Below are positions 44,399 to 53,056 of a stretch of 64,000 nucleotides of DNA, in pieces. Position 1 is the first letter of the stretch; every line of letters starts with the position of its first letter. Position numbers and translations under genes: made by a program. The notes under the pieces are model-generated. The model did no database searches, was not told where the DNA came from, and saw only the letters and a list, made by a program, of their open reading frames with translations. The stretch comes from Ruminococcaceae bacterium KH2T8 (GTDB lineage Bacteria > Bacillota > Clostridia > Saccharofermentanales > Saccharofermentanaceae), in contig FOIY01000001.1 in assembly GCA_900111435.1 (NCBI GenBank), positions 682,001-746,000 of the forward strand, given 5' to 3'.

Positions 44399-45834
44399 GC
44401 TTCACCGCCCTTAGGGCAGAGCTCATCGCCTAAGTGTCTTATATCTTCGGGACCAAGGATCAGGATGATATCACCGGGCTCGATGAGCTCGTCGATCCTC
44501 TTCTTGAGGTCCTCCTTGTCGGCAAAGAACTCGGAGTCTCCGCCGCGCTTATTGATCTCATCAGAGATATCCTTGCTCGAGATCTCTCCGGTGTTGATCT
44601 CTCTGTCTGAGAAGATCTCGGAGAATAATACCTTTCTGCAGGGAAGAAGTGACGTTACATAATCCTCAAAGAGCATCTTCGTCCTGTTGAACGTAAGAGG
44701 CTGGAATACTACGAGGATGTTGTTATGGGGCATATGCTCTGCCGCATCGATAGTAACTCTTGCAGCCGTGGGATGGTGAGCATAGTCGACTACGACATCA
44801 CAACCCTTATACTTGCCCTTGATAGTATATCTGCCGTCAGCACCGCCGAACTCGTTTAAGGCCTTGATGATCGCCTCGGGATCTGCACCGTTAAGATATG
44901 CGCAGGCAGCTGCGATAAGGCTGTTGGCGATATTGTGCTTTCCGGGAACTCTGAGCATTGCGCGTCCGAGCTTTGAACCCTTAAAGCAGATATCAAAATG
45001 AGGATGACCCTCTACGAATTCAATACTCTCTGCGGTGAAGTCTGCATCTGAACCGTCAGCGGAACATGTGATGACCGAAGGAAGCTTTCGTCCGGCATCG
45101 GCATGTCTCTTCTCTGCGACCTTCAAGGACTTCTTTATATTCTCATCTGATCCCGTTACCACGATATAGCCGTTGTCATCCACCTTATCAGTGAACTCAG
45201 CAAACACCTCGATAACATCTTCGATAGTGGGATAGCAGTCAACGTGATCGTGATCGATATTCGTGATAGCTGCCGTAGTAGATCTGAACTGAAGGAAGGA
45301 TCTCTTGAACTCGCACGCTTCGGATACGAGAAGGTCCTTATTGCCTCCGAGCCTTACTGTGCTTCCGCCGAAAGCATCGAATTCGGCGCCAAGATGAACC
45401 GTGGGATCCTTACCTGCTTCGATGAGCATAAGAGAAGTCATCGATGTGGTAGTTGTCTTACCGTGTGTACCGGAGATATTGATAACGCTCGTATAGCTCT
45501 CCGTAAGAAGTCCCAGGAACTCCGATCTGTCATAGATCTTAATACCGTCCTCCATAGCCTTGGCTACTTCGGGATTATGAGGCAGGATAGCTGCCGTCTT
45601 TACGATGTAGTCAGGCCTGAATTCCGCGATATTTTCCGCAACCTGGGAATTATAGATCGTAATGCCGTGATCTGCGAGCATCTCGGTCCTCTCGGAAGGA
45701 TTCATATCAGATCCTCCTACCTTGAAGCCATAGCCCTTTGCAAGGAGCGCAAGGCCGCTCATTGAGATACCGCCGATTCCGATAAAGTATATAGAAGCGC
45801 CCTCCTTAAGGGCATTAAGTCCGCTGTCAGTCAT
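44395..45834 (-). CDS. murC: UDP-N-acetylmuramate--L-alanine ligase
   Basis: A 479-residue Mur ligase. The N-terminal UDP-binding domain has YFIGIGGISMSGLALLAKGYG; the ATP-binding GTHGKTTTTSM and the LVSEACEFKRSFLQF segment follow; the C-terminal domain carries YAHHPTAARVTI. It adds L-alanine to UDP-MurNAc in peptidoglycan precursor synthesis in the cytoplasm. A GAGGTG site precedes the ATG. It lies 28 bases downstream of the antiporter gene and a TATAAT at 45857-45862 may give it its own promoter. Confidence 0.97.
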   Translation of the reverse strand: MTDSGLNALKEGASIYFIGIGGISMSGLALLAKGYGFKVGGSDMNPSERTEMLADHGITIYNSQVAENIAEFRPDYIVKTAAILPHNPEVAKAMEDGIKIYDRSEFLGLLTESYTSVINISGTHGKTTTTSMTSLMLIEAGKDPTVHLGAEFDAFGGSTVRLGGNKDLLVSEACEFKRSFLQFRSTTAAITNIDHDHVDCYPTIEDVIEVFAEFTDKVDDNGYIVVTGSDENIKKSLKVAEKRHADAGRKLPSVITCSADGSDADFTAESIEFVEGHPHFDICFKGSKLGRAMLRVPGKHNIANSLIAAACAYLNGADPEAIIKALNEFGGADGRYTIKGKYKGCDVVVDYAHHPTAARVTIDAAEHMPHNNILVVFQPLTFNRTKMLFEDYVTSLLPCRKVLFSEIFSDREINTGEISSKDISDEINKRGGDSEFFADKEDLKKRIDELIEPGDIILILGPEDIRHLGDELCPKGGEA

Positions 45835-45862
45835 ATTATTATCACCTCAGCATAAGATTATA

Positions 45863-47059
45863 CTATACTTTCGCCGTTTCTTTTACCTCAGAACCCTTCT
45901 CGGCATAAAGGAGCTTCAGCACGATGGGAGTAACGATGGAAGATATGATGATAAGAAGGATAACCGATGTGAAGTAGGCGCCTTCCAGCATACCTACGGT
46001 AAGGCCTCTTTGAGCTACGATAAGTGCCACCTCGCCTCTTGTCATCATGCCGGCACCGATCTTCCACTTATCTCTGCCCTTAAAGCCGCAAAGCCTTGCA
46101 ACGGAACCGCATCCTACGATCTTAGCTCCCATACCTACGATAACGAAGCAAAGGGAGAAAAGAAGGATAGTTGCATTTATGGACCTGATATCCGTCTGAA
46201 GACCGATAGATGCGAAGAATACGGGACCGAAGATCATGTAGGAGTTGATATCCATCTTACGTGAGATGTAATCGGAATCCTTAAGTGAACTTAAGATAAC
46301 GCCCGCGATATATGCACCGGTGATATCTGCTACACCGAAGTACTTCTCTGCAACATATGAAAGAGCAAAGCAAAGTGCAAGTCCGATAATGGGAATACGT
46401 CTTGTATGAGGGTGCTTCTTATCGTACATCTTGAATATCTTATATGTAACAAATCCCAGAACGATCGAGACTACGAAGAAAGCACCGGTAAGAAGAAGCG
46501 TCTTTCCGAAGTTAGCGGAAGGATCCTTGAAGCCGATAACGATGGTAAGGACAAGGATACCGATAACATCGTCTATGATAGCGGCACTCATGATAGTAGT
46601 ACCTACAGTATCGGAGAGCTTACCGAGCTCTCTTAATGTCTGTACCGTGATGCTTACGGATGTAGCGGTAAGGATCATTCCGATAAATACTGCCTTGAAG
46701 AATCCTTCTGAACCCCAGGGAGCAACACCGTAGAATGCGAAGTATAAAAGCGCACCGCATACCAGAGGAGTAAATACGCCCGCACATGCTATAAGGAGTG
46801 CCTTGACACCAGTCTTTCTAAGTTCCGACAAGCGAGTCTCAAGACCTGCCGTGAACATAAGGAGCATAACACCGATCTCGGCCATCTGACCCAGGAAATC
46901 CGAATAACCTACAAGTCCCAACACCGAAGGTCCGATAAGAAGACCTGCCACGATCTCGCCCGCTACCTGAGGAGCCTTGATCTTACGCGCGCCAAGACCG
47001 AATAGCTTGGCGACGATGATAATTATTGCCAGTGATTTGAATACTTCGTACTTTTCCAT
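45863..47059 (-). CDS. Kef-type cation:proton antiporter (CPA2 family)
   Basis: 398 residues with about 12-13 membrane helices and no C-terminal nucleotide-binding RCK domain. Family motifs include the early GARKIKAPQVAGEIVAGLLIGPSVLG, the SAAIIDDVIGI segment with the paired Asp of the ion site, and MMTRGEVALIVAQ. It would exchange Na+ or K+ for H+ across the membrane. The ATG shares one base with the YbaK stop (TAATG), so the two are coupled, though their roles are not obviously linked. Confidence 0.9.
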   Translation of the reverse strand: MEKYEVFKSLAIIIIVAKLFGLGARKIKAPQVAGEIVAGLLIGPSVLGLVGYSDFLGQMAEIGVMLLMFTAGLETRLSELRKTGVKALLIACAGVFTPLVCGALLYFAFYGVAPWGSEGFFKAVFIGMILTATSVSITVQTLRELGKLSDTVGTTIMSAAIIDDVIGILVLTIVIGFKDPSANFGKTLLLTGAFFVVSIVLGFVTYKIFKMYDKKHPHTRRIPIIGLALCFALSYVAEKYFGVADITGAYIAGVILSSLKDSDYISRKMDINSYMIFGPVFFASIGLQTDIRSINATILLFSLCFVIVGMGAKIVGCGSVARLCGFKGRDKWKIGAGMMTRGEVALIVAQRGLTVGMLEGAYFTSVILLIIISSIVTPIVLKLLYAEKGSEVKETAKV

Positions 47060-47538
47060 TATGTCGTAAACTCTCCTACCGTTGCTTCAGTCTGTTCTAC
47101 AAGATCCGTTGATTTCAAACGAAGCTGCAGACCTCTCTGACCGCCGCTTACACAGACTTTATCCACGAGAAGGATCATCTCATCGATAAAAGTCCTGAAC
47201 TTCTTCTTCATACCAAAGGGGGAACAACCGCCTCGAATATAACCTGTCAGGGGAAGAAGCTCCTTAACGTGGATCATCTCTACTCTCTTCTGTCCTGCGA
47301 GCTTAGCGGCCTTCTTAAGGTCGATCTCGTCGTCTACGGAAAGGCAGAAGACAAAATATTCACCGCTGTCACCCTTGGCAACGAGCGTCTTAAATACTTC
47401 TTCATAGGGAATACCGAAGAACTCGGCAACGTGATGACCGTCGAGGTCATTCTCGTCGTATTCATACTCCATTGCTTTGTAGTCGATGCCTGCCTTGTCG
47501 AGCATGCGCATCGCATTTGTCTTCTTGATCCCTGCCAT
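47059..47538 (-). CDS. ybaK: Cys-tRNA(Pro) deacylase, YbaK/EbsC family
   Basis: 159 residues of a single YbaK-type editing domain. Typical segments are NAMRMLDKAGIDYKAMEYEYDE at the start, GDSGEYFVFCLSVDDEIDLKKAAKLAG, and YIRGGCSPFGMKKKFRTFID with the conserved Lys. It clears mischarged Cys from tRNA-Pro in trans. A GAGGGGT site precedes the ATG and a TTGCAA/TATAGT promoter lies upstream. Confidence 0.92.
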   Translation of the reverse strand: MAGIKKTNAMRMLDKAGIDYKAMEYEYDENDLDGHHVAEFFGIPYEEVFKTLVAKGDSGEYFVFCLSVDDEIDLKKAAKLAGQKRVEMIHVKELLPLTGYIRGGCSPFGMKKKFRTFIDEMILLVDKVCVSGGQRGLQLRLKSTDLVEQTEATVGEFTT

Positions 47539-47574
47539 AAGACCCCTCTTTCGCTTTAGGCTATACAGGTATCA

Positions 47575-47602
47575 ACTATACTGCATTTGATTTCTTTTGC
47601 AA
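47575..47602 (-). promoter_or_regulatory. Promoter of ybaK-antiporter
   Basis: Minus-strand TTGCAA (47597-47602) and TATAGT (47575-47580) are separated by 16 bases. Confidence 0.55.
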
Positions 47603-47624
47603 GTAGCCCCGCAAACAAAAAAGA

Positions 47625-48632
47625 TCAGTGCTTTTGCCCTTTCTTATAGACGAACAATACAGAACCCGCACTGACTGCGACAACAGCCATTACGCCTGCT
47701 AATATAAGCCCGATCGGGAATTCGCCCTTGCTTTCCTTCTTCTGGGTATCCAGGAACTCCAAGATCAGTTCATTCGTGTTGATGCCGTACAATGATTCGC
47801 TCGGCCACGAATGGCGACCTCCGTCTACTACCACCGACCAGACCTCATTATCAGTATCCGATGATCCGTACTTCATTATCGTGGAACTCTTTCCTATATC
47901 AGCCGTCTCATAAAGTGAAAGTCCGTTACTTTCGGCCCAGTATTCCATCACGTCCTCGATCGCGGGGTCGGGCATACCGGCAGCCGTTCCGTCCGAATTC
48001 TTCGGCACTACATCGTCCTTGGAGCCCGATATCTGCATTATGCCGACATCGTTCGTCTCGTTCCTGCTATCCCATATGGATGCCGGAAGCTTTCCGGCTA
48101 CGCTCACTACGGCAGCGAAAGTGTCAGATGCCTCCATCGCCAGACGCTGAGTCATGAATGCTCCGGCACTGAATCCGATCACGAAAGTGCGGTCCGCATC
48201 AAGAGAATAAGTCTCCTGAAGATAAGCCGCGATCGCCCTCAGAAAATCAACGTCATTATTTCCGTCAGCAGCTATTCCCGAATTCCATATCCTGCCCGAG
48301 GCCTCATACGGATTAGCCGCGCCGTTAACATATGCAACCGCGTACCCTCTCGCACATGCATCCTCCTCGAAATGAGTATTATTGCGGAATACCTCAGCAG
48401 AATCGCCCGCGCCGTGAAGCATCAGCACTAAAGGTGCGCCTTCAGTCTTCTCGGGAAGATAGATATAAAAGCCTCGATCAACTCCGTCGAAAGAACACTC
48501 ATAATATCCTTCTTTGGTCTCTGCAACATCATCAAGCGTAGGGGAATCCTTCTCCTCTTTTGAACATCCCGATAAGAGCGATAAGACAATAACTAAAGAT
48601 AACAGTATAGTGAGGATCTTCTTACACGACAT
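47625..48632 (-). CDS. Esterase lipoprotein with C-terminal membrane helix
   Basis: 335 residues. The signal ends in lipobox LSGC (Cys 23). An alpha/beta-hydrolase domain of the LpqC/feruloyl-esterase type (about 40-290) shows VLMLHGAGDSAEVF (oxyanion region), FVIGFSAGAFMTQRLA with the nucleophile Ser in GFSAG, Asp in SGSKDDVVP and His in GGRHSWP. The end (about 307-335) is a hydrophobic helix with a basic tail, like that of the cellulase at 13270. So it may be held in the membrane at both ends. It may cleave acyl or feruloyl groups from plant polysaccharide; that is inferred. Confidence 0.8.
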   Translation of the reverse strand: MSCKKILTILLSLVIVLSLLSGCSKEEKDSPTLDDVAETKEGYYECSFDGVDRGFYIYLPEKTEGAPLVLMLHGAGDSAEVFRNNTHFEEDACARGYAVAYVNGAANPYEASGRIWNSGIAADGNNDVDFLRAIAAYLQETYSLDADRTFVIGFSAGAFMTQRLAMEASDTFAAVVSVAGKLPASIWDSRNETNDVGIMQISGSKDDVVPKNSDGTAAGMPDPAIEDVMEYWAESNGLSLYETADIGKSSTIMKYGSSDTDNEVWSVVVDGGRHSWPSESLYGINTNELILEFLDTQKKESKGEFPIGLILAGVMAVVAVSAGSVLFVYKKGQKH

Positions 48633-48697
48633 AGACTCTTATTCCTTTACTGATTGCTATAGCTCGATTATATGTCAGACCTATGTCCGCGACAACA

Positions 48698-48706
48698 TGT
48701 TATAAT
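48698..48706 (+). promoter_or_regulatory. Extended -10 promoter of the VOC-domain gene
   Basis: TGT followed by TATAAT (48701-48706), 34 bases before the ATG, with AGAGGGG as ribosome site. Confidence 0.5.
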
Positions 48707-48740
48707 CCAGTAGGAAATCAGATTAAAGAGGGGCTTTACG

Positions 48741-49592
48741 ATGCTTACGAAAGAATATCCTTTACATGACATGAACAAGGTCTTCGACATATTCGAAGAA
48801 GCGATCAACTGTGGCGGCTGTGCCGACAATACGATGGAGGAGATGCTGTTTCTTAATAAGCTCTTTGCTTCCCTCCCGCCCGAGGCTGTCGAATATGCCA
48901 TGAAGTTCCTTCACGGAGAAAAGGATCTCCCCTCATCATGTGAAGAGATCATGCCGCTCTTTGTAAGATTCGTAAGCCTTGCGGAATACTTAGAAAAGAT
49001 CGAAACACTTCGCGAAGTTCCGACCGAGCTCAGCAATGAATTCATAATGAAGAGACAGGAGACCGTAACTTCCTTAGATCAGCATGAGAAAGCTTTCGGA
49101 ATGCCGCTGCTGGGATTCCAGTTCAATAACGAGACGAAGGATGTCGATGCGGCAGATGAAAAGGATGAGTCCGAAGAAGGCTCCGGCGCACTTCATCTCA
49201 TGAACGCATCTGCTGCTGTATTCGTATGCGAAGACCCTCTCAAGACCGCTCTCTTTTATGAGACAAAATGCGGATTCAAGGCATCCCATTTAGAAGATGA
49301 GAAGATGCCTCATATAAGGCTTAAAAGAGATAACATCGCCATCGTCCTTGCAAAGGGAAAGAAGCAAGCCGTAAGACCTCTTCGTGAAATGTCAGATGTC
49401 CTCTACGACATGTATATCTATGCAACAGAACCTTACCTTCTTTATAAGGAACTTCAGGGTGCAGACGTTAAGATGATCGAGGAACTCCCCGAAGCGCAAA
49501 GCAGCGTCCACAGCGATACAAACCGCCAGTTCGTATTCGAAGACTGTGACAGAAGACACATCTGCGTATCACAGAGCACTGAGATGGTGTGA
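48741..49592 (+). CDS. Protein with C-terminal VOC (glyoxalase-like) domain
   Basis: 283 residues. The N-terminal half (1-130) is helical and not recognised (EAINCGGCADNTMEEMLFLNKLFASLPPEA). An acidic linker (about 133-150) leads to a VOC fold (about 155-280): ASAAVFVCEDPLKTALFYETKCGFKASHLE, a pattern shared with glyoxalase and bleomycin-resistance proteins, with RQFVFEDCDRRHICV at the end. No enzymatic role can be assigned. It is convergent with the T7SS locus and marks its downstream border; no terminator is obvious in the 24-base gap. Confidence 0.72.
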   Translation: MLTKEYPLHDMNKVFDIFEEAINCGGCADNTMEEMLFLNKLFASLPPEAVEYAMKFLHGEKDLPSSCEEIMPLFVRFVSLAEYLEKIETLREVPTELSNEFIMKRQETVTSLDQHEKAFGMPLLGFQFNNETKDVDAADEKDESEEGSGALHLMNASAAVFVCEDPLKTALFYETKCGFKASHLEDEKMPHIRLKRDNIAIVLAKGKKQAVRPLREMSDVLYDMYIYATEPYLLYKELQGADVKMIEELPEAQSSVHSDTNRQFVFEDCDRRHICVSQSTEMV

Positions 49593-49616
49593 TCAGATAC
49601 GAGCAATATACTCTTA

Positions 49617-50339
49617 TCAACAGCTAAGACTTACGCTTCCCCAATCATCTTCGGAACACATCCATTCGAATGCGTAGAATCTTCTTTCGGAAATAACTTC
49701 CAGCTTTGCAAGCTGTTCACCTCTTAAAGCAGAAACAGGTTTACCATTAACGATAAAATCTCCGATCTTAACATCAAAACCCTTATAATGCCTGAGCAGA
49801 TCCCTGTGGCGATCACCGAAGATCTCAGTAACAGCACTCAAAAGATCGTTAATTCCAGATGAGGGATTACGTGCCTCAAGGCACCTCCAATACCAAAGCA
49901 TCGCCAATTCTCTTTTTTCTTCGATCTGATCAACGGATCTCATCTTGCAACGCTTGGCTAATGCAGAAAGAGTGTGGTTTGCACCGATCTTAAGAGGCGT
50001 GTGAAGATTAGAAAGTACAAACTCATTATAATCAGACAACTTGGGAACCAGACCGATCACCCACAGCATCGGCTCTATGCATTCAAAGTCATTATGCATA
50101 TACAAGATCTCATTATTTGTTTTTCTGACTACCGGCGTCTCTATCGCTTTACGCTCTATATCTGTCAGATGCTCATAATATTCCTTCTCATTGAGCCAGC
50201 GAATGATTATTTTTCTCTGAGTTTCGCGTTCCTGTAGCGAATGTGATATACCACCTACTACTTTCTTTTCCAAAGATGATCTGTCAACAAAACACAGCAG
50301 ACAAACTGATCGTTGTATTATTTCTTCAAGCGTTTTCAT
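49617..50339 (-). CDS. DUF4272-like protein, putative immunity to the LXG nuclease
   Basis: 240 residues, cytoplasmic, no signal. The middle carries ECIEPMLWVIGLVPKL and, later, QIEEKRELAMLWYWRCLEARN; both match my memory of the DUF4272 pattern (a 'LLWALGL' helix and an 'E-DL-YR-HWA' helix). Its ATG overlaps the toxin stop by 4 bases (ATGA), the place expected of an immunity gene, so it would bind and block the nuclease in the producing cell. DUF4272 is not restricted to immunity, so this is an inference. The gene is AT-rich like the rest of the cassette. Confidence 0.6.
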   Translation of the reverse strand: MKTLEEIIQRSVCLLCFVDRSSLEKKVVGGISHSLQERETQRKIIIRWLNEKEYYEHLTDIERKAIETPVVRKTNNEILYMHNDFECIEPMLWVIGLVPKLSDYNEFVLSNLHTPLKIGANHTLSALAKRCKMRSVDQIEEKRELAMLWYWRCLEARNPSSGINDLLSAVTEIFGDRHRDLLRHYKGFDVKIGDFIVNGKPVSALRGEQLAKLEVISERRFYAFEWMCSEDDWGSVSLSC

Positions 50340-51979
50340 ATAATTTCCTCCTTTTTACTATAAAAAATCCCAAATCCACCTTCGCCACCTTCACCAGGAT
50401 GTAGAATAGGTTGATATGCAGGACATTGGTGATCACTTCGCGAAATCAACTGTAAAGCATCCGGATTATCAGCAGGATGATGCCATACATAATCTCTAGG
50501 ATTGAGATAATTATTAGTTCTTCCACTTTGCATATATTCCATAACATCATAACCGAAAAACTCATTCATTTGTTGTCTGAAAATCGGATCATTTCGCATA
50601 GCATTATAAAACTGCGTATTGGCGGAATTCCTGTGGGCAGTTCTTGATGTACCAGTTCCAACATCAGCTTCATACACAATTTCGTATGGAAGACCAGGCT
50701 CACTGATGCGAGTCATGGCATGATAAGCCCCCAATGAAACTATAGTATCTACACCTATTCTAACCCATTGAGCATCTGTGTTCGATAACGGCTCCATACC
50801 AGAAGAAGTCCTAAGGTAGTTTATACTATAGACTGCTATTTCTCCACTGCAGTATGATGAACCTAAAACAACAGCAGCCGTCACAGGAGGCATAATTAAA
50901 AATACACTAGTTATAACACATACCTGTCCGGCAAGATTATAAAGTGTTTCGTCCCCATCAAAATACACTTCGCATACCGGATTGACAGAAGAAGTATATA
51001 TCTCTCCTCTTAATCCGTAATATACGTCTTGAGAATGTTGGAGAAAATTAGATGTACCATATATGATCATACCGCCACCGGGAATAGCACCAATTCCACC
51101 TGTTCCCAGTATTAAGGCCACACCACCAACAATGATCATGCCATCAACAATAATCCCCTGTATACCACTAACCAATCTTTCAGATGCCGCCTCATCAATA
51201 TATTGCAACCCCTCAACTCTGGCAGCGGAATAATCTCTTGCACTTTGAATATCCCCATGACATGCACAACGTAAATCGAACAAAGCTTGAGAGGAATTCT
51301 GAACAGCTGTAATCTGAGGCATCAGCATATCAGTATGCGAAAAATCAATTGAAGACGTTCTATTTTGGCTATATAACCCATCAAGCAGATTCAACAGATC
51401 ACTGATTGCCTGCTCAACAGCAGATTGCATCAAAGTTATAAGTCCGGCAGTTTCAACAGCTTCAATATTGTTCTGAAGTTCAATTATAGTATTACTTGCA
51501 TCATTGGAATCATATTCAATGTATCCCATCAAGTTCTCTATAGATGAGATATCCTCGTGAGAATAAATATCATTTATAGCATTCAATTCACTTAATATAC
51601 TATTTGCATGATCAGATGCAGATGTCGTGCTATTTACTAAGGTCTGTCTGATACCCTCAATCTCATCTGTGTTAATATACGTTTGCAAATATGCATCGCT
51701 GTTATCCACATATAAAAAGTAGTAAAAACAATATAACAATACCGCATCCTTTTGAGTCTGCGTAATCTGATCAAGCGCATTGAATATTGTGCCATATATC
51801 CCGTCGCTCGGCGATATATATGACTTGATACTATCGGCACCCACTCCGGTAAACACTTGTGTATCACGGAGTTCTCTAAGCGCGGACTTTATCCCCTCCA
51901 ATACAAGATCATTCTGCGATTTTTGACCGATTATTGATTCTTTTAGACTGTCTAAAGCCTCATAATCTACAATAAACAC
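50336..51979 (-). CDS. LXG-type T7SS effector with C-terminal HNH/WHH-like nuclease
   Basis: 547 residues. The N-terminal about 220 are helical and fit an LXG export domain (LKESIIGQKSQNDLVLEGIKSAL, VFTGVGADSIKSYIS). A hydrophobic middle (about 275-310 and 350-385) may help cross membranes. The C-terminus (about 455-547) resembles HNH/EndoVII toxins: RDYVWHH (W499, H500, H501), LQLISRSDHQ (H517) and ILHPGEGG (H527). It would be exported by the adjacent T7SSb and cut nucleic acid in rival cells. The start is a GTG directly after the upstream stop codon, with GGGAGAG before it. Codon use is AT-rich, unlike the essC side. Confidence 0.78.
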   Translation of the reverse strand: MFIVDYEALDSLKESIIGQKSQNDLVLEGIKSALRELRDTQVFTGVGADSIKSYISPSDGIYGTIFNALDQITQTQKDAVLLYCFYYFLYVDNSDAYLQTYINTDEIEGIRQTLVNSTTSASDHANSILSELNAINDIYSHEDISSIENLMGYIEYDSNDASNTIIELQNNIEAVETAGLITLMQSAVEQAISDLLNLLDGLYSQNRTSSIDFSHTDMLMPQITAVQNSSQALFDLRCACHGDIQSARDYSAARVEGLQYIDEAASERLVSGIQGIIVDGMIIVGGVALILGTGGIGAIPGGGMIIYGTSNFLQHSQDVYYGLRGEIYTSSVNPVCEVYFDGDETLYNLAGQVCVITSVFLIMPPVTAAVVLGSSYCSGEIAVYSINYLRTSSGMEPLSNTDAQWVRIGVDTIVSLGAYHAMTRISEPGLPYEIVYEADVGTGTSRTAHRNSANTQFYNAMRNDPIFRQQMNEFFGYDVMEYMQSGRTNNYLNPRDYVWHHPADNPDALQLISRSDHQCPAYQPILHPGEGGEGGFGIFYSKKEEII

Positions 51980-52270
51980 TTAACACTCTCCCATACTAGA
52001 ACCAAAATCAGATGCCAAACTGTATTCTGACTGTATCAACAGATTTTCAGAATCTGCGATATCTGCCATATCTTTTACTATCAGATCTTTAAGTTTAGAT
52101 ATCACATCATTTATCATATCCTGCTTATCTACAAACTCCAAAGCACTAGTTAAAGTTGATACACTACTAGTATCAATCCGAGAATAGACTGTAAGCAATT
52201 GAGCTTCTCCTGTAACATTATTGATTATCGATTCAAGCGCCGCGGAATCTAATATTATATCTTCATTCAT
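51980..52270 (-). CDS. Small helical Lap1-like T7SS targeting protein
   Basis: 96 residues, predicted helical with a central turn (NNVTGEAQLLTVYSRID, then ALEFVDKQDMINDVISKL). No signal peptide is present. Size, position just before an LXG gene and lack of other features fit the LXG-associated alpha-helical proteins (Lap), WXG100-like partners that guide LXG toxins to the secretion machine. The precise family is not certain. A GGGGT site precedes the ATG. The stop abuts the GTG of the toxin gene. Confidence 0.6.
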   Translation of the reverse strand: MNEDIILDSAALESIINNVTGEAQLLTVYSRIDTSSVSTLTSALEFVDKQDMINDVISKLKDLIVKDMADIADSENLLIQSEYSLASDFGSSMGEC

Positions 52271-52281
52271 TTTAAATACCC

Positions 52282-52701
52282 CTAATTCGTTAGATTGTCC
52301 AAATATGTGGTGATAATATTTATCAAATCCTGAAAAGCCGCGATATTTCCATCACACACGTCAATTTGCAAATCCAATTCCAATCTTTTCGTATTAATAT
52401 CATCAAGCACTGTATCAATGCGATTGAATAGATCATTGTAATTTGAATAAATGTAAAAAAATGTCCCAAATTCGCCCGCAACTAGATCGTGCACCTCACC
52501 CTTCCACTGGAAATCACCGTTATAAACAGAATTAGTAAATATGTTTTTCTGTTCTTCAAAACTGCTTTTATATGAACAAATTGATGAATAAGCGCTTTCC
52601 AACCTGTCACGCTTATCTACCAAATCCGTTCTGGTAGAGTTTTCATTACGCAAGTTTCGTTGAGCAGTTCGAAGATCACTCCATGTGTATACTGTAGGCA
52701 T
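52282..52701 (-). CDS. Coiled-coil Lap2-like T7SS targeting protein
   Basis: 139 residues with two long helices (about 8-55 and 82-135) of coiled-coil character around a short WKGE turn at about residue 66 (DFQWKGEVHDLV), echoing the WXG hairpin. It resembles the DUF5082-type proteins found upstream of LXG toxins. With the 96-residue protein it would form the second targeting factor. It starts one base after the stop of the DUF4176 gene, so coupling is likely; its own ribosome site is weak. Confidence 0.6.
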   Translation of the reverse strand: MPTVYTWSDLRTAQRNLRNENSTRTDLVDKRDRLESAYSSICSYKSSFEEQKNIFTNSVYNGDFQWKGEVHDLVAGEFGTFFYIYSNYNDLFNRIDTVLDDINTKRLELDLQIDVCDGNIAAFQDLINIITTYLDNLTN

Positions 52702-52702
52702 A

Positions 52703-53002
52703 TTATTCGAGTTCTATCCTTTTAACTTTATTAGTCTCTAGAAATGTATTGATATTTTCCTTGATCACCTGATCTCGATCATCGCTAAATCCTTTAAACA
52801 ATACTTTGGAAATCTTGTCATGATTGAAATATGCAACCTGATCACTAATCAAACCTTCAGGATAATTAACAGCGGCATAATCAAAAAACGATACTTCTTC
52901 GTTTATCTTGATCTGAAGACCTCTCCCAACGATCATGAGTTCTTTGATGCCACCTTTAGCATAAACTATACTTCCAAGCGGAAGGTAATCAATCTTTTCC
53001 AT
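52703..53002 (-). CDS. DUF4176-family T7SS-associated protein
   Basis: 99 residues. The family pattern is clear: LPLGSIVYAKGGIKELMIVGRG near the start, FFDYAAVNYPEG in the middle and YFNHDKISKVLFKGFSDD later. DUF4176 genes are regularly found with T7SSb effectors; a chaperone-like role is likely but unproven here. The start is the ATG at 53002 (MEKID) with GGAGAT 7 bases before it; an upstream TTG would take the site into the gene. It opens the effector cassette behind essC. Confidence 0.85.
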   Translation of the reverse strand: MEKIDYLPLGSIVYAKGGIKELMIVGRGLQIKINEEVSFFDYAAVNYPEGLISDQVAYFNHDKISKVLFKGFSDDRDQVIKENINTFLETNKVKRIELE

Positions 53003-53056
53003 AATACAATCTCCATTCAAATAGCTTATATAATTCTAAATTAAAATCCATTATTA

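Noticed and set aside
47606-47645. Possible terminator at the esterase 3' end
   Set aside because: The best pairing needs bases inside the coding sequence and leaves a long loop; not convincing.
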